A DNA stretch of 64,000 bases from an uncultured Pelagibacteraceae bacterium (GTDB taxonomy: Bacteria; Pseudomonadota; Alphaproteobacteria; Pelagibacterales; Pelagibacteraceae). Below, piece by piece: positions 19,735 through 30,347 of the stretch. Under the pieces are notes generated by a model. That model made no database searches and was not told the origin of the DNA. It was given only the letters and a program-made list of their open reading frames with translations. The position numbers were made by a program, and so were the translations under genes. The stretch is from positions 1 to 64,000 of the forward strand of contig CABYOT010000003.1 of the NCBI GenBank assembly GCA_902520695.1, in the 5' to 3' direction. Positions within the stretch are counted from its first letter, which is position 1; each line of letters opens with the position of its first letter.

Positions 19735-20687
19735 AAGATAAAAATAAAAAACCAATCCAACCAGTAAGTGGAACAAAAGTACCCAGATATGCAGGACCAT
19801 CGACATTTGCTAGACTACCTGAATTAAGAGATGTAGAAAGCTGTGATGTAGCAATTGTAGGTGTTCCTTTTGACTCAGGAACAAGTTATAGACCTGGAGC
19901 AAGATTTGGACCCCAAAGTATAAGACAAGCTTCAAGACATTTGAGAACAAATTATCACCCAAGTTACGATGTTGAACCATTTAAAGTACAACAAGTTGCT
20001 GATGCAGGTGATATTGCGTGCAACCCATTTAATATTGATGAAGCTATAAAACAAATTGAAGTTGGTGCTACAGAACTCTTAAATAAAGTAGGAGGGATTA
20101 TTAGTCTTGGTGGTGATCATACGATAGCTGTTCCATTGCTTAGAGCAATTAATAAAAAGAATAAAGGTCCAGTTTCATTAGTCCATTTCGATGCTCACTT
20201 AGATACTTGGGATACTTATTTTGGGGCACCTTACACACACGGTACACCATTTAGGAGAGCTAGAGAGGAAAATCTATTTTTAGATGATGCATCAATGCAC
20301 GTTGGAATTAGAGGTCCACTCTATAGTAGGGAAGATATTAAGAACGATGAAAGTTTTGGTTTTAAAATAATTCATTGTGATGAATTTCAAACAGAAGGTA
20401 TAGATAAAATAGTTGAGAGAATTAGAAACAGAGTAGGAGACAATGCTCTATATCTATCGATAGATATTGATGTCTTGGACCCAGCTTTTGCTCCTGGAAC
20501 AGGTACACCTGAGATAGCAGGTATGACAACTAGAGAAATTGTAAATGTTATAAGAGGATTGTCAGGGCTAAACTTAGTTTCAGCAGATGTAGTTGAGGTA
20601 GCACCGGCATATGATCATGCAGAAGTAACTTCTTTAGCAGCCGCAACAATTGTTTATGAATTGACAAATTTGTTTGCAAAAGTCTAA
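19731..20687 (+). CDS. Ureohydrolase family protein (agmatinase/guanidinobutyrase-like), TTG start
   Basis: ORF; GGDHTIAVPLLRAI, HFDAHLDTWD, SIDIDVLDPAFAPGTGTPE Mn-binding motifs. Confidence 0.9.
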   Translation: MKDKNKKPIQPVSGTKVPRYAGPSTFARLPELRDVESCDVAIVGVPFDSGTSYRPGARFGPQSIRQASRHLRTNYHPSYDVEPFKVQQVADAGDIACNPFNIDEAIKQIEVGATELLNKVGGIISLGGDHTIAVPLLRAINKKNKGPVSLVHFDAHLDTWDTYFGAPYTHGTPFRRAREENLFLDDASMHVGIRGPLYSREDIKNDESFGFKIIHCDEFQTEGIDKIVERIRNRVGDNALYLSIDIDVLDPAFAPGTGTPEIAGMTTREIVNVIRGLSGLNLVSADVVEVAPAYDHAEVTSLAAATIVYELTNLFAKV

Positions 20688-20706
20688 AGAACAGATAGCT
20701 TAATAT

Positions 20707-22140
20707 ATGTTAGAAAAAAGAAATTTTTATATAAATGGTAAATGGGTAGTACCAAAAAATTCTAAAGATATTCAAGTAATAAATCCTGCTACAGAAAAAA
20801 GTTGTGCAGTTATTTCAATGGGTGGAAAAGAAGATGTTGATGATGCAGTATCAGCTGCAAAAACTGCATTTCAAACTTGGGGTTTTACAAAAAAAGAGGA
20901 CAGGATTGAACTATTAGAAAAGTTCTATGAGCTATATAAAAAAAGATGGAATGACACTACAGAGGCAATAATGATGGAAATGGGTGCTCCAAAAGATTTT
21001 GCCTCAAAACTGCAAACTGGTACAGGAGCCAGTCATACAAAGTCATTTATAAAGTATCTTAAAGCTTTTGATTTTGAAAAACCTTTAGGAGATCATGCAC
21101 AAGATCAGAGAATTATTTATGAACCTAAAGGAGTTTGTGTATTAATAACACCATGGAATTGGCCAATGAATCAAGTTTGTTTAAAAGTAATACCAGCTTT
21201 AGCAGCAGGATGTACTATGATCTTAAAACCTTCTGAGCTAGCACCTTTATCATCTATGATACTTGCAGAGCTTATTGATGAGGCAGGTTTTCCAAAAGGT
21301 GTATTTAATTTAGTTAATGGAGATGGAGAAACTACAGGTAATGCACTGACAAGTCACAAAGATGTAAATATGATATCTTTTACAGGTTCAACAAGAGCGG
21401 GAGCTTTAATTTCTCAAAACGCAGCAAAAGACTTTAAGAGAGTAAGTCTTGAATTAGGTGGAAAAGGAGCAAATATTATTTTTAAAGACGCAGATTCTGA
21501 GGCAATTGAAAGAGGAGCTGCAAGATGTTTTAGAAATTCAGGTCAATCGTGTAATGCACCTACAAGAATGCTGGTAGAAAAATCAATTTATGATGATGCA
21601 GTTAGTAGATTAAAAAAATTTGCTAATGAGTATAAAGTTGATATTCCTCAAAAAGAAGGAGACCATATAGGTCCAGTAATATCAGAAACACAATATAATA
21701 AAATTCAAGGATTAATTAAAAAGGGTATAGATGAAGGTGCTAATTTAATTGCAGGGGGACCTGGAAAACCTGATGGTTTAGAAGATGGTTATTATGTAAA
21801 GCCAACAGTTTTTGCTGATGTAAATAATAATATGGAAATTGCTAGAACCGAGATTTTTGGTCCAGTATTATCAGTAATTCCATTTGAAACAGAAGAAGAG
21901 GCAATAGAAATTGCAAATGATACTCCCTATGGTTTGACTAACTATATTCAAACTGAAGATCAAGAAAAAGTTAAAAGAGTTGCAAGAAAACTTAGATCTG
22001 GAATGATAGTTGCGAATACGGCCTCACTTGCTGTAGACGCTCCATTTGGAGGGTTTAAACACTCTGGAATAGGAAGAGAAGGTGGAAAAGAGGGTTTATT
22101 AGAATTTTTAGAAGTAAAATCTATTGGTGGTTGGAATTAA
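20707..22140 (+). CDS. Aldehyde dehydrogenase family protein
   Basis: ORF; SFTGSTRAG, LELGGKGANI, FRNSGQSCNAPTR active site Cys. Confidence 0.9.
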   Translation: MLEKRNFYINGKWVVPKNSKDIQVINPATEKSCAVISMGGKEDVDDAVSAAKTAFQTWGFTKKEDRIELLEKFYELYKKRWNDTTEAIMMEMGAPKDFASKLQTGTGASHTKSFIKYLKAFDFEKPLGDHAQDQRIIYEPKGVCVLITPWNWPMNQVCLKVIPALAAGCTMILKPSELAPLSSMILAELIDEAGFPKGVFNLVNGDGETTGNALTSHKDVNMISFTGSTRAGALISQNAAKDFKRVSLELGGKGANIIFKDADSEAIERGAARCFRNSGQSCNAPTRMLVEKSIYDDAVSRLKKFANEYKVDIPQKEGDHIGPVISETQYNKIQGLIKKGIDEGANLIAGGPGKPDGLEDGYYVKPTVFADVNNNMEIARTEIFGPVLSVIPFETEEEAIEIANDTPYGLTNYIQTEDQEKVKRVARKLRSGMIVANTASLAVDAPFGGFKHSGIGREGGKEGLLEFLEVKSIGGWN

Positions 22141-23324
22141 TTTAAAGATTTATTTTTAATACCATTTAAAAAACTAATACATTTTTTAATTTCAGATAGT
22201 TTTATAAACTCATCAATTTTATGAGCTTGCTTTATAGATCCTGGTCCACATACAACTGTACTAATTCCGATCTCCTGAAATAGTCCTGCTTCTGTTCCGA
22301 AAGAAACTACATCTCTAGAGTTATCTCCAGTTATACTCGATACAAACTCGCATGCTTCTGAGTTAGGGACTCTATCGAAACCAGTAATTTCGCCAATTAT
22401 AGTTTTTTTTATGGAAGATTTTGGATAAATTTTTTGCATTTCTGGTAAAAGAATTTCATTTGTAAATTTATCTATTTCGTTATTTAAGAAAATTCCATCT
22501 TCTTTAACTACAGGTCTTGTCTCCCAGTTTACATGGCATTTATCGGCAATGACGTTGTGCGCTATTCCACCAAAAATTCCACCAATTTGTAAAGTTGAAT
22601 AAGGTGGTTCAAATATCGAATCTTTTAATTGTCTAGATTTAAGATTTTCTTTTAATTCTAAAAGTTTATTCACATATCTTGCAGCAAATTCAACTGCACT
22701 CACACCTTTTTCTGGTTGTGAACTATGTCCTGCAAGACCTTCAAAATATGTTGTATATTCATAACATCCTTTGTGTGCATCTATTATTTTCATATTTGTT
22801 GGTTCACCCACTATGCAAATACAATCATGAATTTCTCTTTTTTTTAATTCTTTAATTAAAATAGGGGCACCTATGCAAGCAGTTTCTTCGTCAAATGTAA
22901 ATGAAAAATGAATATCTCTGTCTAAATTCGAAGAAGAGAAAATAGGTGCGTATGCTAATGCACATGCTATAAATCCTTTCATATCACATGAGCCTCTACC
23001 AAATAGTTTGTCATCTTTGATTGTTGCATCAAAAGGATCTGTTGCCCATCCTTTAGAAACTGGAACTACATCAGTATGACCAGATAAAATTACTGGTTTT
23101 TTTTTACTCTCTTTTTTAGCTTTAATAGTTGAAAATAGATTTACTCTTTCTTTTTCTTCATCGTATGTTCTAAAGGATACCGCACCTAATGAATTTAAAA
23201 TGTTTTCGCAATAATCAATTAGTTGAGTATTGTTTTCACCAGATACAGTTTTAAATGCAATTAAATCTTTTAGTATCTTAATAGAATTACTATATATTTC
23301 TTCTAAATTATTTCCTGTACTCAT
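22137..23324 (-). CDS. M20 family deacylase, acetylornithine deacetylase-like (ArgE)
   Basis: ORF; LSGHTDVVPV, GRGSCDMKGFIA, SFTFDEETACIGA. Confidence 0.85.
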   Translation of the reverse strand: MSTGNNLEEIYSNSIKILKDLIAFKTVSGENNTQLIDYCENILNSLGAVSFRTYDEEKERVNLFSTIKAKKESKKKPVILSGHTDVVPVSKGWATDPFDATIKDDKLFGRGSCDMKGFIACALAYAPIFSSSNLDRDIHFSFTFDEETACIGAPILIKELKKREIHDCICIVGEPTNMKIIDAHKGCYEYTTYFEGLAGHSSQPEKGVSAVEFAARYVNKLLELKENLKSRQLKDSIFEPPYSTLQIGGIFGGIAHNVIADKCHVNWETRPVVKEDGIFLNNEIDKFTNEILLPEMQKIYPKSSIKKTIIGEITGFDRVPNSEACEFVSSITGDNSRDVVSFGTEAGLFQEIGISTVVCGPGSIKQAHKIDEFIKLSEIKKCISFLNGIKNKSLN

Positions 23325-23349
23325 TTATTTTTAATTATATATTAAATTT

Positions 23350-23691
23350 ATGAAAGAACAAATAACCTACGACATTTATGACAAAGTAGATATCAGAGTA
23401 GGAACAGTAATATCGGTAAAAAAAAATGAAAAAGCAAGGAAACCATCTCTTGTTGTTGAAGTTGATTTTGGGAAAGATATAGGAATAAAGCAATCATCAG
23501 CACAGATAACTCATTATTATAATGAGCAAAATTTAGTTGGAAAACAAGTCATTGGTATATGTAACTTTCCTGAAAAAAATATAGCAGGCATTGTTTCTCA
23601 AGTTTTAATACTTGGTTCGATAGATGAGGAAGGCAAGGTTGTTCTTGTTCACCCATCTCAAAAAGTAGAAAATGGTTTGCCTGTAGCTTAA
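23350..23691 (+). CDS. tRNA-binding domain protein, CsaA-like
   Basis: ORF; VDIRVGTVISV…KPSLVVEVDFG…QVIGICNFP. Confidence 0.85.
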   Translation: MKEQITYDIYDKVDIRVGTVISVKKNEKARKPSLVVEVDFGKDIGIKQSSAQITHYYNEQNLVGKQVIGICNFPEKNIAGIVSQVLILGSIDEEGKVVLVHPSQKVENGLPVA

Positions 23692-23693
23692 AC

Positions 23694-24284
23694 ATGCACC
23701 CTGAATTACTGTCTCTATGTTTATTTATGTTTGTTACGAGTTGTTCTCCTGGACCAAATAATATTGTTGCCTCTCACTCTGGATTTAATCACGGATTTAA
23801 AAAAACTATTCCTTTAATGTTGGGAGTAATTTTTGGATTTACATTTATGCTAGCAGTAATTAATTTTGGTTTAATAAATATATTTAAGCTTTATCCAATA
23901 CTCCAAAAAGGTTTAATTGTAACAGGAACAATTTTTTTAATATATTTGTCATACAAAATATCATTTTCAAAATCATCAAGTGAAAATGATAATTTAAAAC
24001 CTGTAAATTTTTTTGAAACATTTCTATATCAATTTCTAAATCCTAAAGGAGTAATTGTTGCTATAATTGCAGTTTCTACCTATGTAGAGTCTGGTGGTAA
24101 CTTTATTTCATATTCAATTTGGTTATTAAGCATTGCCTTTTTTTTTGCAGTTATTAGTATTATTTTTTGGACTATAATTGGAAAATTTATGAGAAAATTC
24201 GCGACAAATGAGAAATTTATTAAATGGTTTAATTATGTTATGTCGGCACTCTTATTAAGTTGTATAGCAACTTTTTATTACTAA
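23694..24284 (+). CDS. LysE/RhtB family amino-acid exporter
   Basis: ORF; SCSPGPNNIVASHSGFNHGFKKTIPLMLGVIFG. Confidence 0.85.
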   Translation: MHPELLSLCLFMFVTSCSPGPNNIVASHSGFNHGFKKTIPLMLGVIFGFTFMLAVINFGLINIFKLYPILQKGLIVTGTIFLIYLSYKISFSKSSSENDNLKPVNFFETFLYQFLNPKGVIVAIIAVSTYVESGGNFISYSIWLLSIAFFFAVISIIFWTIIGKFMRKFATNEKFIKWFNYVMSALLLSCIATFYY

Positions 24285-24290
24285 AAAATT

Positions 24291-26966
24291 ATGAAACCAG
24301 GAAAACAAAATTCATTTAATTGTCTTAAAGAACTATCAGTAAATGGAAAAAATTATTCTTATTTTTCACTAAAAGAAGCGGAGAAAAATGGTTTGGAAGG
24401 CATAAATAAATTACCAAAATCAATAAAAGTCTTACTTGAAAATCTTCTTAGATATGAAGACAATGTGACAGTTAATAAAGAACAGATTTTAGCAATTAAA
24501 GAGTGGTTAAATTCAAAAAAATCTAAAACAGAAATTGCATATAGACCTGCAAGAGTGCTTTTGCAAGATTATACGGGTATACCAGCTGTTGCTGATCTTG
24601 CTGCAATGAGGGATACAGTTAAGGAAAAGAACAAAGATCCTAATACCATCAACCCTCTTTCTTCTGTGGATCTTGTGATCGATCATTCGGTTCAAGTTGA
24701 TAAATTTGCAACAAAGAGTTCATTAAAAGAAAATGTTGATATTGAATTTGATAGAAACTTTGAGAGATATTCTTTTTTAAAATGGGGACAGCAAGCCTTT
24801 AATAATTTTAGAATTGTTCCTCCAGGTACTGGAATTTGCCATCAGGTAAACTTAGAATATTTATCAAAAGTAGTTTGGAACGAAAAGTTTGAAGATAAAG
24901 AGTATTTATTTCCAGATACGCTAGTTGGAACTGATAGTCATACCACAATGGTTAATGGGTTATCAGTACTAGGTTGGGGTGTTGGAGGAATTGAAGCAGA
25001 AGCAGGTATGCTGGGACAACCCATATCAATGTTGATACCAGAAGTGATTGGGTTTGAAATGAAAAACAAACTGCCCGAAGGAACAACTGCTACCGATTTA
25101 GTTTTAACAGTAGTGAAAATGTTAAGAGACAAAGGTGTTGTAGGCAAATTTGTGGAATTTTATGGAGAAGGTCTAAAAAATCTAACACTTGCTGATAGAG
25201 CAACTATTGCAAATATGGCACCCGAGTACGGTGCTACCTGTGGTTTTTTTCCAATTGATGATGAAACTTTAAAATATTTAGAATTTTCTGGAAGATCAAA
25301 AGAGAATATTCAAATAGTAGAAAAATACGCAAAAGAACAAAATTTGTGGGCAAGTGAAGACATTGTTTTCACTGATACTTTATCTCTAGATATGTCTACA
25401 GTGGTTCCAACAATTTCTGGACCAAAAAGACCACAAGACAAAGTTTTTTTAACAGAGGCATCAAAAAATTTTATAAAAGTTTTTGAAGATGTTTGTAAAA
25501 AAACTGATCCAACAGTAGCAAAAGTTAAAAATTCTGATTTTGAAATAAAAGATGGAGATATATTAATAGCAGCTATTACATCATGTACGAATACCTCCAA
25601 TCCAAATGTATTAATTGGTGCAGGACTGTTGGCCAAAAATGCAATTGAAAAAGGCTTAACAGTTAAACCTTGGGTTAAAACTTCATTAGCACCTGGATCA
25701 CAAGTTGTTACTGACTATTTAGATAAAGCTGGATTAAGCAAATATTTAGATGAATTAGGTTTTAATTTAGTTGGTTATGGTTGTACTACTTGTATTGGTA
25801 ACTCTGGACCTTTGCCAGATAATATTACTGATGCTGTTAAAGAAAATAATTTATACGCAGTTTCAGTTTTGTCTGGAAATAGAAACTTTGAAGGAAGGAT
25901 TTCTCCTTTAGTAAAGGCTAACTATTTAGCTTCACCTCCTCTTGTAGTAGCTTACGCGATTGCAGGATCTATGAGAATGGATTTGTATAAAGATCCATTA
26001 GGTAAAGATATTAAAGGGCAAGATGTTTACTTAAAAGACATTTGGCCTTCAAATAAAGAGATTGAGGACACTCTTAAACAATCTTTAAACCCAGAAATGT
26101 TTGTGAACAGATATTCAAATGTCTCTGAGGGACCAGAACAATGGCAAAAAATTAAAGTGGACAAAGGAAGTATTTATAATTGGGAAGAAAATTCTACCTA
26201 TGTAAAAAAACCACCATTCTTTGAAAATTTATCAGATGAACCTGAAGGTTTTGAGGAAATAAAAGATGCAAGACCGTTATTAATTTTAGGGGATATGGTA
26301 ACAACAGACCATATATCTCCAGCTGGAAGTATTCAAAAAGAAAGTCCAACAGGTAATTATTTTATGAAACATCAAATTTTGCCAAAGGATTATAACTCCT
26401 ATGGTGCAAGAAGAGGAAATCATGAAGTAATGATGAGAGGAACATTTGCTAATATTAGAATTAAAAATGAAATGGCCCCAGGTACAGAGGGAGGTTTCAC
26501 TAAATTATATCCTGAAGAAAAAGTAATGCCTATTTATGATGCTGTTGTTGAATACAAAAAGAGAGGAACTGATTTAGTAGTATTTGGTGGAAAAGAATAT
26601 GGAACTGGTTCTTCAAGAGATTGGGCGGCAAAAGGAACAAAATTATTAGGTGTAAAAGCTGTAATAGCTGAAAGTTTTGAGAGAATACATAGATCAAATC
26701 TTATTGGCATGGGAGTTTTACCTTTGCAGTTTATAGAAAACATGAATAGACAAAATTTAAACTTAAAAGGTTCAGAATTAATTTCAGTATTAAGACTTGA
26801 GAAAGGAATTAACCCTGGCGATCATTTGGAGGTTGAGATCAAATATGCAACGGGTGATATTAAAAAAACTAAAATGCTGTGCAGAATAGACACTAAAAAC
26901 GAATTAGAATACTATAAGAATGGTGGTATTCTACAATATGTTCTAAGGAATATGATTAATGAATGA
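24291..26966 (+). CDS. acnA: Aconitate hydratase A
   Basis: ORF; VGTDSHTTMVNGLSVLGWGVGGIEAEA, TSCTNTSNPNVLIGAGLLAKNA, GYGCTTCIGNSGPL. Confidence 0.95.
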   Translation: MKPGKQNSFNCLKELSVNGKNYSYFSLKEAEKNGLEGINKLPKSIKVLLENLLRYEDNVTVNKEQILAIKEWLNSKKSKTEIAYRPARVLLQDYTGIPAVADLAAMRDTVKEKNKDPNTINPLSSVDLVIDHSVQVDKFATKSSLKENVDIEFDRNFERYSFLKWGQQAFNNFRIVPPGTGICHQVNLEYLSKVVWNEKFEDKEYLFPDTLVGTDSHTTMVNGLSVLGWGVGGIEAEAGMLGQPISMLIPEVIGFEMKNKLPEGTTATDLVLTVVKMLRDKGVVGKFVEFYGEGLKNLTLADRATIANMAPEYGATCGFFPIDDETLKYLEFSGRSKENIQIVEKYAKEQNLWASEDIVFTDTLSLDMSTVVPTISGPKRPQDKVFLTEASKNFIKVFEDVCKKTDPTVAKVKNSDFEIKDGDILIAAITSCTNTSNPNVLIGAGLLAKNAIEKGLTVKPWVKTSLAPGSQVVTDYLDKAGLSKYLDELGFNLVGYGCTTCIGNSGPLPDNITDAVKENNLYAVSVLSGNRNFEGRISPLVKANYLASPPLVVAYAIAGSMRMDLYKDPLGKDIKGQDVYLKDIWPSNKEIEDTLKQSLNPEMFVNRYSNVSEGPEQWQKIKVDKGSIYNWEENSTYVKKPPFFENLSDEPEGFEEIKDARPLLILGDMVTTDHISPAGSIQKESPTGNYFMKHQILPKDYNSYGARRGNHEVMMRGTFANIRIKNEMAPGTEGGFTKLYPEEKVMPIYDAVVEYKKRGTDLVVFGGKEYGTGSSRDWAAKGTKLLGVKAVIAESFERIHRSNLIGMGVLPLQFIENMNRQNLNLKGSELISVLRLEKGINPGDHLEVEIKYATGDIKKTKMLCRIDTKNELEYYKNGGILQYVLRNMINE

Positions 26967-27603
26967 AGAAATAGAAATTATTAATACAAATACAAGAGTT
27001 GAAAAATTAAAAAATTTTTTAATATTAAAAAGGAAACAATTAATAACTTCATTAATATTAATTATTTTAATATTGATAACTTTTTTTGGTTATCAAGAGT
27101 TCAAGTCTAGTAGTAAAGAAAAACTAGCGAATAAATTTAATTCAATCGTTACAAATTTTGAGACAGGTAAAAAAGAAAATATAAATAATAGTTTAATTGA
27201 AATCATAAACACTAAAGATAAAACATATTCCCCATTAGCTTTTTTTTTCTTACTTGATAAAGATTTAATTACTTCAAGTGACGAAATAAATTCGTATTTT
27301 GACCTTCTTATAAATGAAGTATCGCTCGATAAAGAAATTAAAAATTTAACTATCTATAAGAAGGGTCTATTTAATTCAGACTTTGTTCAAGAAAACGAAT
27401 TATTAAAAATTCTTAATCCAGTAATAAAATCAAAGAGTATATGGAAACCCCAAGCAATGTATTTAATGGCTGAGTTTTACTTAGCCAAAAATCAAAAACA
27501 AAAGTCCAAAGATTTCTTTGATCAAGTCATGAATATAGAAAATGTAAGTCCTAAAATCAAACTAGAAGTCCAAAGAAGATTACGTTCAGAATTCGGTGAG
27601 TAA
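26959..27603 (+). CDS. Membrane-anchored TPR-like protein (YfgM-type)
   Basis: ORF; N-terminal TM followed by helical repeats; adjacent to BamB-like lipoprotein. Confidence 0.55.
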   Translation: MNEEIEIINTNTRVEKLKNFLILKRKQLITSLILIILILITFFGYQEFKSSSKEKLANKFNSIVTNFETGKKENINNSLIEIINTKDKTYSPLAFFFLLDKDLITSSDEINSYFDLLINEVSLDKEIKNLTIYKKGLFNSDFVQENELLKILNPVIKSKSIWKPQAMYLMAEFYLAKNQKQKSKDFFDQVMNIENVSPKIKLEVQRRLRSEFGE

Positions 27604-28867
27604 AAGATTTCTATATATATTAATTTTTATATTAATAACTAGCTGTAGCCTTTCCAAAAAAAACAACGAAATCAATGATGGATCAATAGATATTTTTGAA
27701 AAAATAGAACCAATAAAAAAAGAACTAAATTCTGATTTAAAAATAAAAACTCTAATTAAGTTTAAAAAGAAGCCATTTCAGAATAACAAGACAAATAGCA
27801 ATGGCAATATTAATTTTGATACAAATTTTACAAAAATATCAAATTATAAATTTAGTAAAATTAAAAAATTTGAATTTTATCAACCTGAATTATTTTTTAC
27901 TAATTCTGATGAAATAATATTTTTTAATGGAAAGGGTACGATATTTAAATTAAATCAAAATCTTAAAGAGATATGGAAGATAAATAATTATAATAAAAAA
28001 GAAAAAAAACTTAATCCAATTTTATATTTTGCTCAGATAGATAATAAGTTGATAGTAAATGATAATTTGTCAAAAATATATTCTGTTGATTTAAATACAG
28101 GAAAAATTTTATGGTCTAGATATAGTAATTCCTCGTTTAATTCTAATATTAAAGTATTTAAAGATAAATTTTATACAATTGATTTCGATAACGTTTTAAG
28201 AGCCATCTCTTCAAAAAACGGAAATGAACTGTGGAATTTTCAAACTGAAAACTCATTTATAAAATCAGAAAAAAAATTATCAATAGTTATAAAGGATGAA
28301 ATTATTTTTTTTGTAAACAATTTAGGTGATGTTACCGCACTTGATGTAAACAATGGTAGTTTATTTTGGCAAACACCTACACAAACAAATACAATATATC
28401 AAAATGCGTTTAGCCTTGAGAATTCAGATCTAGTGTTTGAAAATAATACTATTTATTTTTCTAATAATAAAAATGAATTTTTTTCTATTGATGCTAGAAC
28501 AGGAGCTGTAAAATGGGCTCAATCGATAAATTCAAGTTTGAGACCAACTATAATTGAAAATTTAATTTTTACAGTATCAAATGAAGGATATCTATTTATC
28601 ATTGATGACCCAACTGGTAATATTATAAGAATTACTGATGTGTTAAAGAACTTTAAAAATAAACTAGAAATAAAGCCAATTGGATTTATACATGCTAAAA
28701 ATAAGATTTATGTATCATTAAGTAATGGAAGATTAGTAACTATTAATTCTTCTACAGGCATTCACGAAAACGTAACAAAAATTAATAATTCAAAAATATC
28801 TAGACCATACGTTCTTAATAACAGCATGTATTTAATAAAAGATAATGCATTAGCCAAAATTGAGTAA
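27596..28867 (+). CDS. PQQ-type beta-propeller lipoprotein (BamB-like)
   Basis: ORF; lipobox ITSC; repeats such as DLNTGKILWSR, DVNNGSLFWQ, DARTGAVKWAQ. Confidence 0.75.
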   Translation: MSKRFLYILIFILITSCSLSKKNNEINDGSIDIFEKIEPIKKELNSDLKIKTLIKFKKKPFQNNKTNSNGNINFDTNFTKISNYKFSKIKKFEFYQPELFFTNSDEIIFFNGKGTIFKLNQNLKEIWKINNYNKKEKKLNPILYFAQIDNKLIVNDNLSKIYSVDLNTGKILWSRYSNSSFNSNIKVFKDKFYTIDFDNVLRAISSKNGNELWNFQTENSFIKSEKKLSIVIKDEIIFFVNNLGDVTALDVNNGSLFWQTPTQTNTIYQNAFSLENSDLVFENNTIYFSNNKNEFFSIDARTGAVKWAQSINSSLRPTIIENLIFTVSNEGYLFIIDDPTGNIIRITDVLKNFKNKLEIKPIGFIHAKNKIYVSLSNGRLVTINSSTGIHENVTKINNSKISRPYVLNNSMYLIKDNALAKIE

Positions 28868-29295
28868 TGTTCTTAAAAATTCTTGAAAAATTAGGAAGAA
28901 AAAAAGTTGTCTTAGATAGAGGTCCCTCACACCCAGAGTTTGATAAAGCAAAACCTTGGATGAATAGGTATTACATTCTATTCAGACATAGACCAAAGTG
29001 GTTTCCATTTAACATCCTTATACACGAAATGTTAGATGATGATCATGGTGATGGTGTTCATAATCATTTGTTTCCTTACATTACAATCATATTAAGAGGG
29101 GGATACTGGGAAACATTAAAAACTGGAAAAGTTTGGCGAGCACCAGGATATATTGGATTTAGATCTGCTAATAATTTTCACAGAGTTGACTTAGAGCCAG
29201 GAACTAAACCAATGACTATTTTTTTAGCAGGCCCATATGGATTGAGAAAAGGACCAAGATCGGAATATGGAATAGATTTTAAAACAAAAAAATGA
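28867..29295 (+). CDS. Cupin-like hypothetical protein
   Basis: ORF; HNHLFPYITIILRGGYWETL…WRAPGYIGFRSANNFHRVDLEPG. Confidence 0.6.
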   Translation: MFLKILEKLGRKKVVLDRGPSHPEFDKAKPWMNRYYILFRHRPKWFPFNILIHEMLDDDHGDGVHNHLFPYITIILRGGYWETLKTGKVWRAPGYIGFRSANNFHRVDLEPGTKPMTIFLAGPYGLRKGPRSEYGIDFKTKK

Positions 29296-30344
29296 GTTTG
29301 AAAAAATCTTATCTTAAACATTGTGAAGATAACGACTTAGAAATAAATGAAAATCAAATAAAAATAGTCGAAAAATTAAGCGAATATTACAATCTTAACT
29401 TCAATCAGTCATTTATTAAAAAATTATTCAAAGAAAAAAAAAATAAATTAGGCTTTTATTTAGTTGGCGATGTAGGTGTAGGTAAAACTATGATTTTAAA
29501 TTTTTTTTTTAAAAGTTTAAAAGAAAAAAAATCAAGATTACACTTTAATGAGTTTATGCTTGAATTTCATGATTTTATATTTGAAAATAAAAAAAAAGGA
29601 AATGACAATGGGTTAGAAAAATTTGTTAAAAATTTAGGTGACAAAACAAAAATATTATATTTTGATGAATTTCAAGTAACAAATATTGTTGATGCTATGA
29701 TCTTAGGAAAATTATTTGAAAGAATATTTAATGAAAATATAAAAGTTATTTTTTCCTCAAATACAAATATTAAAGATTTATATAAAAACGGATTACAAAG
29801 AGATCAATTTGTCCCTTTTTTAAAAATTCTAGAAAATAATTGTACAGAATTAGAACTCAATATTGAGGAAGATTATAGAGCTACAAAAAATTCAAATTTA
29901 AGTCGTTTTTTATCACCAATAGATAATTCATCTAATTTTATGTTTAATAAATCTTTTAGAAAAGCTACAAAGAATAAAAAACAAACTACTAAGATATTGG
30001 ATGTGAAGGGTCGTAAATTAGTATTTGATAACTTTCATGAAGGAGTTCTTAAGGTTTCTTTTGACGAAATTTGTAATAGAAATCTTGGATCCGAGGACTA
30101 CATTAAAATTGCGAACGAAAGCGACTTTATTTTTATTGAAAATCTACCTAACTTTAATGAAAGTAATTCTAACCAGCAACAAAGGTTTATTACTTTTATC
30201 GATATTGTTTATGAAAAAAAAATACCATTGATGATCAAATCAGAAGTTGAATTAAATTCACTCGTATCCACTAATAGCATGAAAAAGCCTTTCAAAAGAA
30301 CAATTAGTCGATTGTATGAACTAACATCACAAAACTTTAATTAA
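29292..30344 (+). CDS. AFG1/ZapE-like P-loop ATPase
   Basis: ORF; GFYLVGDVGVGKTMILNFFF, ILYFDEFQVTNIVDAMIL. Confidence 0.9.
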   Translation: MSLKKSYLKHCEDNDLEINENQIKIVEKLSEYYNLNFNQSFIKKLFKEKKNKLGFYLVGDVGVGKTMILNFFFKSLKEKKSRLHFNEFMLEFHDFIFENKKKGNDNGLEKFVKNLGDKTKILYFDEFQVTNIVDAMILGKLFERIFNENIKVIFSSNTNIKDLYKNGLQRDQFVPFLKILENNCTELELNIEEDYRATKNSNLSRFLSPIDNSSNFMFNKSFRKATKNKKQTTKILDVKGRKLVFDNFHEGVLKVSFDEICNRNLGSEDYIKIANESDFIFIENLPNFNESNSNQQQRFITFIDIVYEKKIPLMIKSEVELNSLVSTNSMKKPFKRTISRLYELTSQNFN

Positions 30345-30347
30345 TGT

